From assembly GCF_000003815.2 (NCBI RefSeq), contig NC_049987.1, forward strand, positions 21,028,187 to 21,092,186: a DNA stretch of 64,000 bases, read 5' to 3'. Positions 12,002 to 23,405 of the stretch are shown here, one piece after another. This DNA is from Branchiostoma floridae. Lineage: Eukaryota; Chordata; Leptocardii; Amphioxiformes; Branchiostomatidae. Under the pieces are notes generated by a model that worked only from the letters and a program-made list of their open reading frames with translations, was not told the origin of the DNA and did no database searches. Within the stretch, counting starts at the first letter, position 1; every line of letters begins with the position of its first letter. The position numbers and the translations under genes are program-made.

Positions 12002-12519
12002 TACATGTACGCCTTACAGAATCTCGGGAATCATTGAACGACTACCCCATGAGAGTTGAATTGTAAAATATATGTCGCATTGGAGTTTGTTCTGCTCTTT
12101 ATACAAGTTTTTGTGTCAAAAGGCAATGCGTACATTTTAGTCGAAACAGGGAAAACCGAAATCGCACCGGCGTATTAATTCAAGTGCAAACTTTCTATAG
12201 CAGACATATAACAATAACTTCAGAATTTAAGGCGATACTTTCCATTGATAATCTTTGCTGACAGTTTGAGCCAGACACTTAGGATCGACATGTGTCACCA
12301 CTTGCCATACTTCTGAATCGAGATAAAAACTAGGCAAAACGATCAAACTTCTGCAAAATGTTTTCCAAAGGCTGTCGTATAACACTATCAATAACGCTTA
12401 TAACAGCAATGGAATATTCCTCAAGTTAACTCACCTCATGTTTGCAATTCTCCACAGAGCCGACGAACTCCCAACCTTCCTATCACTAGTCTGCAGGTAC
12501 TATTTAGCAATGACGTTAT

Positions 12520-13435
12520 TTCAGAACACGCAATGTCATTTCCCGGAGTCTCGTTAACAGGATTTTAGGTAACTGCAATGTTATATTTCAGTTGACAATA
12601 AAATCACTGTTTGATGATTGCTGCCTTGTTCAGTCATATACAAATAGTATGAAAACAGTAACAGCCAAACCCGCCAACAACAGAAACAGCGTTGAACTGA
12701 AAAAGCGGTACTTAAACGCTGCTCAGAGCCTGCATAGGAGGCTATGAAAACGATCCGAGTGGCAACTTATTTCGCTTCAATGACCCAGCTACACATGTAC
12801 AAAGGCGCATGCAGAGGGGTCAACCTATTTCACCTGCGGCCACATATGTGTACGTGCATGATCTTTCGATAATTGTACATTTCGGCAACATATTCCACAA
12901 TAGTGTGAATAAAGAAAGAAAATATATTTCACCACAATCCGCAACCTGAATTGCACCAACATGACTGCAACAGATCCCTTCCGAAGTTCAGCAGATGTAG
13001 GTGCAAGTCAGGACGTGCATTGCCATTTCCCGGTGTCTCGTTTTCAGGATTTTAGGTCGTTCTAATGTTAGCATTTTGTTGACTATTGAAGCACTGTTGG
13101 ATGGTTACTACATTGTCCAATCATAAACAAATAGTATGAAAACGGTAGCAACCAAACTATCCAGCAGAAAAGGTGTGTGACTGAAAACAAATGGGTACTT
13201 AAACGCTGCTCAGAGCCTGCTTTGGAGGCTATAAAAACTATAAGAACGGCAACTGTTCAACTACCCAGCTACACAAAGGCTCAGAGGGACCAACCCATTT
13301 CACCTGCGGCCACATGTGTATGTGACCTTTCGATAATTGTACATTTCGGCAACGCTGTTACACAGAATAGATGTATGGATAGAAATATATTCCACAAAAG
13401 TGTGAATGAATAAAGAAAAAGATATTTCACCACGA
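12520..13435. repeat. Tandem direct duplication, unit about 485 bases
   Basis: The sequence from about 12525 to 12950 returns from about 13012 to 13435. Shared blocks include CATTTCCCGG, AACAAATAGTATGAAAAC (one copy varies), TACTTAAACGCTGCTCAGAG, CATTTCACCTGCGGCCACAT and TTTCGATAATTGTACATTTC. Differences are frequent, so the duplication is not recent. Confidence 0.75.
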
Positions 13436-13546
13436 TTATGATATGTCGGTAAAGTTAGATTATGTTTTAAGGCGCTAACATGCTTAATAACAAATTATCC
13501 AATGAAATTGAGCGTGCATGCCAGCCAAAGGCGCACGTAGGTCATA

Positions 13547-13698
13547 CTCTCCAAGCAGAGGTTAGGCTTCGGCTTGCTTCTCCGGCTTTCTATGTGACAA
13601 AAAAGAAAACCTGATAAATAACAAATTATAAAGGCCAGTGAAAACGTCAGAAAAAAAAATGTGAAACACAAGCCGAAACCTAACTTCTGCTTGGAGAG
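13547..13698. mobile_element. Small MITE with 30-base terminal inverted repeats
   Basis: Left arm 13547-13576 starts CTCTCCAAGCAGAGGTTAGG; right arm 13669-13698 is its near-perfect reverse complement. The tip CTCCAAGCANAGGT is shared with the longer foldback at 16129-16344. Confidence 0.75.
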
Positions 13699-13709
13699 TG
13701 TCAAGTATG

Positions 13710-15754
13710 CCTGTTTGTGTCGGAGTTACAAAGATGTTGATGGCATTGCTGCCCCTACGGCCGGTGAGGCCATGGGACCAGTGAGGTGAAGTGAGTTACA
13801 GAGAAACGAACACATTCGCTTGATTATCAATTAGATAATTAATCAATTATCTAGGAAATCAAACATATATATCTTATTAAGGGCCACTGGCAATATGCCG
13901 ACAACGAAGCTGCGCGTTGTTCCTCGCGTCTGACAAAGCAACACTCTTTGATTTCTCACAGTCACAGGTAACAAAATTTACCCTGACAATTGACGACCTC
14001 ATGCCCTATAAATAAACAGTAGAAAAGTGGATGACGCATCTCTCCGTTACAATAGAAAATTGCCCATATATCATTGAGAGTCGACCACAAAAGATTTGCC
14101 TTCACTCAAAAAATTTCATCTCGTGTCAGAAGTTGATTTATACAGGGTGTGTGGTTGCGTCCGTTTGAAATGATAAGATCATCACCTCTAACTTCAGGCT
14201 ACCACGCCGCAACTTATCTTATCAAATCAAGTGCAAATAATAACCGGTGACGCCAGTCGAGACGTCACATGACAAATCGCCTGTCCATGGGCGCATTCTG
14301 GTCGTATACTTTGTCAGATAAAGGAGTTGTTTTAACCTCCTTGATCATATTCAACGAATGACAGCAACTGATGAGAGAACTGTCTACCAAATTGGGGGTG
14401 GGGGGTCCACACCGAAATGAGGTTACAGTCCGTGCTATTTACCTCCAGGTAGTTACCAATAGGGTTGTATTGTCAAGGCTTACAATATACTTCTCATGTA
14501 GGACGTATAATCACTTGGCTCTACATGCAGCTAGGTGTAACAAGGAAGTACTGTGTCGATGTTCTGACAAATGGGACCCCTATCGGCATTTTTTGAAGTG
14601 CAGAGGGCAATTTTTCTTACCTTTGGAAGGAAGCAACTAGAGCGGGGGTAGAAAAATTTAAATTGTTTTTGGCATTCAGGTCCCTTATGTGATGATTAAC
14701 ATAATGACATGTGCATTTATGCAAGTCTGGACTTCATTTCTACATAATTAAATAAACATGATGACCTTATGAATATCCGCTATGCGACTTGATTTAAAGA
14801 AAAGGTGTGCACTACAGTCTGAATAGATGGTGTGTTTTGTCATCAGTTTTGTCATATATACCACATATTACCCCATTCTTCTGTGCAACCCACACTGACT
14901 AGCTATAGAATAGATCAAAGTTCTCAGTTTCAGCAGATGTCAGTGCGTTCATCACTGGCAACGGAAGCACGTCAGAGAATCACTCTACGATAGTTCTGGG
15001 AAAATACGAGTTTTTGTACACATCAAAAATCATCAACACCTAGGTTGGTAACTGTGGTACTTGAAGGCATGGCTATTTCTAGTTCGTTTTTGAGTTGGTG
15101 TTAGATACTTAGCAGTCGGTACGTCCACCAGTTTATTGGTCACGACGAAGACATAACCCGTTTTCTTATTATAGTTACCGCGCGATGTGTCGAAAACATG
15201 TTTGAACTCTTGTACCAATGTAACACGTTTTGTGACACGCCCACCGCTTTTACTTCCTTTCCCTTTTAAGTTTATAGAGTTCTTTCAATACCCTTTCTAT
15301 CATTACGCTGATCAGTCATTGAGAATTTTTGCAATATCTAATTTACTTTCTGATAGGATCCCCACTGATGAATCGCGGCAAAGCAATATTCATAGTCTTA
15401 AAGCAATGATTAGTATAGACATGTGTAGGTTTTCAACAGCACTTGAGACATTACCAACTGTAGGTAAATATTTGTCAACGGTAGAGTACGACCTCGATAA
15501 CTGACAAGTTAGCAGTCATTACTTAGGCTTCTTAATAGAGGCATTGAAATTTTGTTGCTTATCAAAATGAACAAACACGACTTTTGCCACCGGCGGATGT
15601 TTTTGAGCATTGGCTGTGTGCACACATGCGTTGGAATATTCAAATATCCATCAATCAACCAATTAGAGAGTAGTAAATTCGAAAACATATGTTACGTCAT
15701 CCTGAATTTATATAACGAACAACCCAGGCACATATTCTGTGAAGTTTGTACAAG
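13710..15754. other. Upstream flank of the CILP-like gene, no gene recognised
   Basis: Mixed sequence without a convincing exon. It holds the 5' flank of the gene that starts at 15755. I could not identify a TATA box or a clear CpG promoter. Confidence 0.45.
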
Positions 15755-18700
15755 ATGTCTAGGAACAAGGTTGGTGACGTTGAGCTCTCTGAGGCGACCA
15801 ACGCTACGCAACAGGAGCGCTTTGAGAGTCGCAGCGACTTAACACCAGGAAAGACAAAGAAACCCTGCACGAGAAGCCCTGTCTTCATCTCGGTTGTGAC
15901 CGTCTTTTCTGTGCTCGCTGTAGGAGGAATAGTGGTGGGAGTGCTCGTGGCGACTGGCGTCATAAACACACAGGTGCGGTCTTACCTGTCGTTAACTGTT
16001 GTAGAGATGTACTAATAAACATCTTATGTTAACGAATACCTTAGACGTTTTCCTATGGACTTTTGTATGATTAGATCATATCGCATAATTCCTTCTTCGA
16101 GTCCTTGGTAGATGGAAACAATTGCGTTATTCCATTACGGACTCACTTGGTCCTGTTCACATCGAACATTTTTGTCCATTCTCCAAGCACAGGTTTCGGT
16201 TGGGGGATAGCAGAGGCCGGGATTTCTTACGGCTGCTTCCCTAACAAATCCCTGCCACTACTATCCTCCCGACCGAAACCTCTGCTTGGAGAATGGTGTA
16301 AAATATTAATGTTCGATGTGAACACGACGAGTCCGTAATGGAATAAAGTTTGTTCAAAGTATCACTTCTGCCACATTGCGCTGGAAACAAACATACGCAG
16401 TAAGTGGTACTTAATACTTGGACTTTCGACGTGATTATTCACACTTGACTTGACGCAACTTGAGTATATTGACGTGCTGGTAACTGCACGGTTTGAATTA
16501 TCTTTGATATTTTCGACAATTTCAATGGTGTGCAATAGAAAGAAAACAGGTGAAAGCTGTACATGCGCCGCCATTGGAAGTTATATTCGTATTGCATAGA
16601 TCACAATGACTTATGTGACGTGCGTCTGTTGTTGTTCTGTCCAACAGACATCTGGACCACCGTTGATTCTTACAACAGGTACTGTTTTTTCTACATCCTA
16701 AATGTTCGTGAGTAGGTCCCCTTTATCTTAGAGATGCCCTGTACATTTAAGCACTGTTGTTTCGATTAAAATACAGAGTACCTCTACAGCACGTTAACGG
16801 AAAGTCATTGTCAAAATATCAAAGTAATGCTCCTTATCTTAAAATCATATATAACTCTTAACTTCCATCCTCTTATTACTCATATCAACTCAATTGATCA
16901 CATTTTAGTGGTGGCGTTTCATCGTCAAGAAAGGGGCGTGTTGTTTACCACGTTTGCGGCAGTTTACAATATTAATCAAGCTGATATTGACAGTGTTGAT
17001 TTGGTCGTTTTGTTTGCCACGTTTGCGGTAGTTTACACTATCAATCATGCTGATCTTGACAGTCTTGATGTGGTCGTTAATTTCTGTAAACACGTTGCTT
17101 TGGAGTCACGGCAATGGCATTAACTAAGTGTTCAGAATTCAAATAGTTCCGGCACGCAGAACACCTGCACGTCATCAGGTCCAACTACTAGGTTATGATC
17201 TCTCACTGGCATAGATTAGTTCACTTTTCGGAACACCTAAAAATGATATAAATTAACTTTCATTGCCTTTTTGTAAGTAGGCCCAGCGGCATAGAGGTTA
17301 CAGTGCAGAGTTGAAACCAGGAAGTAAGGACTATTAGCCATTGAAAGATGGTTAAACACTGAGTAAGGCCTAGGTCCCATTTCCAAACCGGGCCCCGGCC
17401 GGGATGTTAGCGGAAACGAAAAAAGAAAAGTGTTAATTAAGTGTTAATACAAACATTAAGTTCATGACTATTTTCCTTGCGTTTTGTGTCTTTCGTTGAG
17501 TTTTATATCACATTTTTCGTTTCCGAAAGCTACTCGGCCGGGCCCGGGTTGGGAATTGGGACCTAAGCCTGAGGCAATCTACAAGAAATTATGTCTGCTA
17601 GCACAGAGTATGCCCCTCCCATCTCCATCATCAGCATCCAAGCATGCGCCCTTTCTGTTCTCCGTTTCTGTAATACAGATGGGGCTTGGACCACCTGGGC
17701 AGAATGGGGCGCTTGTGACGTCACATGTGGGGGCGGTGTGCAGCGCAGGACCAGGACCTGCTCCAACCCTGCCCCGGAGGGTGACGGGATGGACTGCGCC
17801 GGGAGAGACTCCCAGGTCCGGGCCTGCAGCGACTGGAACTGTCCTGGTACGTACAGAATCTGCTAGAGTAGCTAGACGTTCTCATGTTTTCATTTTTCGT
17901 TCGAAAGAGAAAATTGCTTTCCCTTCATCATCTTATTCTTCCATCAATGAGATTGCTTCGAAGCGAATCAACAGTGGTAGGAACTTTTGTACAATGGATT
18001 ACAAAGTAATTACGTGATATGAGCTAAGCATATTCAAGACAACTGGCAACAAAAAAGTGTCTTCTTTGGGCAGAAGCAAAGTTGTGAGTCATCGAAGAAA
18101 ACTCAAAGCACTGTTAACATTTAACGTTATATGGACTTATATTTGACCCCCAACTACCCTTGTAGATTGCGACCGTGACTGTGCCGTCGGCAGCCTAAAC
18201 GATGCCTGCGACACCTGCATCTGCGACAACAACGTGCTGAACGGCCGCGTGACGGACAGGAGAAACGTGCCCCTGAACAACGCCGAGGTCTTCTTCGCCG
18301 AGAAGCCGTGGGAGGCCGCCACCACGACCAACGCGACCGGCAGGTTCACCCTGGCCGGAGCCTGCTCGCAGGGTGTGGAAGTCATGGTGAAGAGAAGCGG
18401 CTACTTTGACGAGTACGCTAACTCTACACAAGTGGACAGTCTGACATCTTCCGTCATCGTGAAGATGAGGGTGAGAGGTGAGTCTTTGACTTCGTTTGCT
18501 TAGAATTTCCTATCTGCTGTGACCGGCGTTGCCGCACTGACTTTTCTTTTCTCGAATTTCAAAGATCATTCGGGCCAACTTCAGCCGCAAGCAATGTGCA
18601 TAATTTGTTTTTCGAAATTCCTAACATGGCACCACCATCGATGAAGAAGATTATTTTCACCCATCCAGTAACAGGTCGGGATTTTGTAACATTGGGTTTT

Positions 18701-21700
18701 CACACCTTCACTATCTCAATCTTAATGAATCGATATAACACAGCAACGTTTTAGAGATACGACATGGCTTCACATAACTGCACCAACAGGAGAATAGTCT
18801 GTTTTCTAAGAATATCGCATTCTCTGCTATACCCAGAACCGCCGATGATGGACGAGAATCCTGTAGGAAAAGTTCGGCATGTCGGACAAGACGTGACGTT
18901 TTGCTGCAAAGCTCACGGCACACCGATGCCCTCTTCATACGAATGGTACGGAATACTAATAATAAGTACAGTCACTGTTACAACATAATCATAATGTTTT
19001 CATTATTACAAGATATTCAACTTAAAAAGAACCATTCCGGTCTGTTTCAATTTACAAATGTTTAAACTTACTGTCTGCAATACACGTGCATATTAGAAAC
19101 GGCGTAACTGACAGAAGCTTTGTCATAAAACCATATCATGATTTGATTTGATTCATGCAAAAGTTGCCAATTTGTTTCAGGTTTAAGGATGACAGGGTGT
19201 TGGACGATGACGTGTACCAGTACAACGAGACCCTGACTCTGTACGACTTACAGACGGGAGACTCGGGAGTCTACAAGTGTCGGGCCAACGGTGACGCAGG
19301 CGCCAAGTACTCAACAGGAGCCCTTCTTACCGTGTATGGTAAGTTATACACGTCATTGCCATTACATTTTTCTTCTTATGATAGAATGTCAACTTGGTAT
19401 GAAGGTTTATCTGCGACGTAATCAACAGGATTTTATACATTATTTCCGTACACCATATAAAGCGTTCACCATGGCAGCAAGGTGCCTCTGACCGTTTCTG
19501 CCACCACGTGACTTCGGCTATCAATACAGGTTTTCGTTAAAAAAATGGCCAAAGTTATGAAGCTATTTCATTCTGAGTTCATGTGCATGCTCCACCCTTT
19601 GAAGCACTGCGATGTCCTGTTGCAATCACACCAATGTCTTCTGTCGCAGATACCGGCACGCCCATGTGTAACTCGACACCTACTACCAAGCTCATCGACC
19701 TTCCCGACGACTGTGTCCAGCCCGACACCAACACGAACAAGTACGACATCGGGGCCTGCAGCAGGGAGAAGTGTGCGGGAGATCTGGGAGAGGACGACAA
19801 GGGTTGTCTGGACACCAGGAAGTTCTGCTGTATGCCAACAGTGGTTAGTTCTCGTACAGTGCAGTGTAGTGGTTATACTTTAGATGTGATAGCGACAACT
19901 GAATGTGGGTGTGGGGCATGTGTAGAGCTAACTAGAAAGGTTAAGGGTCGAGCTTTTGGTCTCAAAAACGGCACAGAAATCGTGTTAAATGGAGGTGAAG
20001 TCGCCATGAGCGGGCAGATGCAGGGCCACACAACTGCATCAGGTGAATTTGAACTTGTCGTGCCTTCCACAGTCGATCATGTGACTCTGACATTTAAGGA
20101 TGGCTCAAAGAAATTGGTCACTACTACTAAAGTGTTGCCGATAGAAGAAGGCATTGAGCCGTACTTTAGAGTCAGGATGCAGGTACGGCCGCCAGCCGCC
20201 CCCCTTAACGCCTCCGAAACCAGTACAATCAATCTCGGCACCCTTCCAGACCAGCCCCCTCTCGCAGAGGTAGACATCCCTCCTAACTCTTTCTTCACCG
20301 AGAGCGGTGATCCCTACACAGGTACAGTTCAGGCTAGTGTGGGTTTTATAGACCCCAGAAACCCTGACGACTTTGACGACATTCAGAGCGATCTGACCAC
20401 AGTTGATGAGGAGGGGACCCAACAAGCTTTGCGCACATACGGCATGTTTTCTATGGACTTTGAAGATGATACAGGAAACCCTGTAGTTATGGGAGGGAAG
20501 ATGTCAATGCACATAGATCCGGCACAAATCAACATCAATCCAGATGATGTTGACGAAAACGGAAACCTTAACACTAAACTGTGGTCCATGAACCCCAGTT
20601 CTGGGGAGTGGGAGTTGGTGGGTAACCTGAGGACAGGGACGGCATCAAGGAGGGGGAAGCGGGCACAGACGTTTTTCATTGGCGAATTTGAATTTCGGGG
20701 AGAGCCAATCAACTGTGACAAACGGGAGACAACTACTAGGAGATGTTGGGTCAAAGTCAGGGTGTACAAAAATGAAGAGGCAGCTAAGAGTGTAAAGGGT
20801 AGTGACCAAGAAAGAGGGGCACAGGTAACCGTAGTCACCGTAGATACACCTGCATATACCTCAAGCTGGTGGGGGTCGAATCGGGGTTTAAGTCGATACC
20901 AGACCCTTACAGTGGGTTCTAACGGAGCGTGTGTTGAGACATTCTGTGAGCCTAGTGGGAGGGAGTTTAACGCATCCGTACTGGTTAGTCACGGAGGCAG
21001 CCAACTGAAAGCCTTGCATGTCAGCGATCAGCCTCATCCCACAAAGTGGCCCAGTAACCTCCATAACAGTGTTGAACATAACGATGATTTCAGGAGCATC
21101 TCGTTCGATGTCTTCAAACCAACCACAGCCGATGGTCCCATCTATAAGTATGAGCACCGGTCTTTGTGTAATGACGCACCAATTGAGCATAATCACATCG
21201 CTTTCTTCAACACAGAATACGAACCCTACATATTCCCTCCTTACGTGTTCGATGAGGCACAGTACAATGAGCCCATCAATGCACTATCCTGGTACAATAG
21301 GGAAGACACTAACAAGACTGTCTGCTTCATCAAAGTCAAAGTCCGCTTCAGCAACCCACACGGTAAAGTAGAAATCCGCATAAAAAGCGAAGGAGGGGGA
21401 GGTTATCCTGGAAATGCCGGTAAAGTGTACGGGATTCGGGATGATGAGATAGACTCCGGGGATAGCAGGGAGGGGTTTGGCTGTCTGGAGTTCAAATGTC
21501 CAGGTCCGGTTATGACAAGTCCAGGGGACGGTATGCCCTCCCGTCCTCTCCCTGGCAATCCAGAGGACACGGTACTGCTGGCGGTAGTGGCTAAAAACAC
21601 GAGGTGCTACTACCAGCGCAGTAACAATCTCTATAGAAATGCCCGTAGCTATCAGGACAGTAGAGCTGCAACATATTTTACAACATATCCCACCACAGAT

Positions 21701-22081
21701 ACTACTCCTGATTATACCCCTGATACTACTGAAACTCCCACCACTGAAACTACTCCCACGCCTGCTGCAGCTACAGCAGCCAGATATACCCCTGGGACAT
21801 GGCCATGGTGGATGACTGCCCCAGACCCTACAACAGATTACTCTAACGGAACAAGCCCTGCCACAGGCATACAGTTAGTCAGTTCATCAGGTCGCAACCA
21901 AGTGAAGTTAAGGCTTCCCACAGGGACCGACTTCAGCGGCGCACCAGGCATCTATATGAAACAGGGTGAGAAGCAGATTGGGTACAATGCAGCTCGCGAG
22001 TACTGCATGAAGGGTTCAGAATCCCCTGGTGCGCCAGACAGTGTGCTCAACTGGGGAGTAGAGTTCTACTGCTCTTTCTAG
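15755..22081 (+). CDS. CILP-like protein with N-terminal membrane anchor
   Basis: Seven exons: 15755-15973, 16648-16678, 17679-17846, 18166-18477, 18837-18945, 19181-19338 and 19650-22081; phases agree at every junction and give 1142 residues (human CILP is about 1180). Order: a 45-residue cytoplasmic-type start, a hydrophobic segment (residues about 46-71), a TSP1 domain (WTTWAEWGACDVTCGGG), a carboxypeptidase-regulatory-like domain with a CDTCICDN lead, an Ig-like C2 domain across two exons (FCCKAHGTP ... WFKDDR ... YKCRANGDAG), then the long CILP C-terminal region in one exon. A dibasic RRGKR near residue 666 falls where vertebrate CILP is cut by furin. Vertebrate CILP is a secreted cartilage and matrix protein; this one has no obvious cleavable signal peptide and looks like a type II anchor. 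The mucin-like WxxW domain of vertebrate CILP is not seen. A Thr/Pro-rich stretch is inserted near the C-terminus. The tiny second exon is the least certain part. Confidence 0.9.
16129..16344. mobile_element. Long foldback element in CILP-like intron 1
   Basis: The ends ATTCCATTACGGACTC and GAGTCCGTAATGGAAT are exact inverted repeats, followed inward by GTTCACATCGAACATT / AATGTTCGATGTGAAC and CATTCTCCAAGCACAGG / CCTCTGCTTGGAGAATG. Almost the whole 216 bases can pair with itself. Nothing is encoded. This is a non-autonomous palindromic element. Confidence 0.85.
16941..17078. repeat. Two tandem 69-base units in CILP-like intron 2
   Basis: The unit starting TTGTTTACCACGTTTGCGGC at 16941 recurs at 17010 with a few changes. 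The period is 69 bases, 23 codons, and one frame stays open through both units. No splice signals fit it as an exon of the CILP-like gene, so I treat it as an intronic repeat. Confidence 0.7.
17364..17576. mobile_element. Foldback MITE-like element, second copy
   Basis: The left end GGCCTAGGTCCCATTTCC and the right end GGGAATTGGGACCTAAGCC are inverted repeats; GGGCCCCGGCCGGG and CGGCCGGGCCCGGG pair inside them. It sits in CILP-like intron 2, about 100 bases before the TSP1 exon. It has the same design as 11808-12001. Confidence 0.65.
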
Positions 22082-23405
22082 ATGACATTTTGGAATGAAA
22101 AGATCTAGATCCATTGCAGGTTACTTAAAGTAGTTAAAGTCTTATACATGTAGCATCATACTAAGAGAATGATTTTGTAATGCAAATCTTTAAAATGTTG
22201 AAAGCCTGTTTTCTTCATGTTTAAATAGTCCGAGACTTCACATACTTTGGGTATTGCAAGTTTGCAGATATTTGATGTGGAGCTTATCCTTATAGTTGGT
22301 GCATAAAAAACAGATATCAAGTGTGGTCCACTCTTCAAGGCAGGCCATCTTTTGGCAGGTCTATATTGTCTTGAACTTCTACAAGTTTGCATGTCAACAT
22401 ATACCTATGACGTTAGCAGATGTGAACTGATCTAAGTTTGATACAAAGTGTTTTATGACATCATCTGTATGCTCCTTTGTGATCATGATCGTACCTGAGA
22501 GTTTTGCAAAGGCATTAGTTGGTCGACTCCTGCTTTGTGTTGTAACTTTACAAATGATGTTCAGATCTGCTGACAGATGATACTGTTGTCATCCACTATA
22601 AGAACAATGGGACCTTTTGATGCCAGAATGTTGTTTGCACAAGATGCACAAGAAAGTTGTTGTATGCAACCTGACTTCTTTTTTTCTTTTATTTTGTGCG
22701 TGGAATTTAATAAAGTTGCAACCGGCAAACACTTTCATGTTTTCTTGTTGGAATCAAGTGACATTTGATATACATTCGTAGATATAGTTCAGTAGTAACA
22801 ATTTAAGATTTGCTGCCAGCAATGGCAAATTTCCAGGATTGGAATGAAGATAACCATGTACTCATGATTAACCTGAGCTATCATATTGCTGTCTTTAACC
22901 CATCTGCATATGTGCTTTCCACACTTTTGATATTCTAGACTGATACAAAAGTTGGGAAGCATCGTGTATGGGAGTGCTTAATGTCAGTGAGTTAATAAAA
23001 GATGGCATTCAGCAATATGTTTTGAAGGGAAAGTATGATATCATAAACATTATCATGTCCTGTTTTCTTTGAATTATATGGCTTTACTGGCTATACTGAC
23101 TATACTGGCTTTATCCAGACCAACACTGACTGTTTTGGTCTTGACATTTGTGCAAACAAATGAACAAACAAACATTAACACAAATGTGTCATTCTAACAA
23201 AATAATTATCACATATTACAGCAGGCATGGCATCTTCTGTAAGTGATTTAGAAATAAAATGTGTCTTAATTGAGGGACCAAGACTACTGGCATCAAAATT
23301 AACAAGTGTTAATGTTAGTAATTGACCTCATACTGGACAGTTACACTTTCATTTCAACACAAGATAAACAATTAATTTGAGTGATGTAAAAAGATGAGAA
23401 GGACT
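22082..23405 (+). other. 3' UTR of the CILP-like gene and intergenic space
   Basis: AT-rich with no coding signal. AATAAA at 22709-22714, about 630 bases past the stop, is the first strong poly(A) signal; further AATAAA words follow near 22995 and 23254. The two genes that meet here are convergent. Confidence 0.45.
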
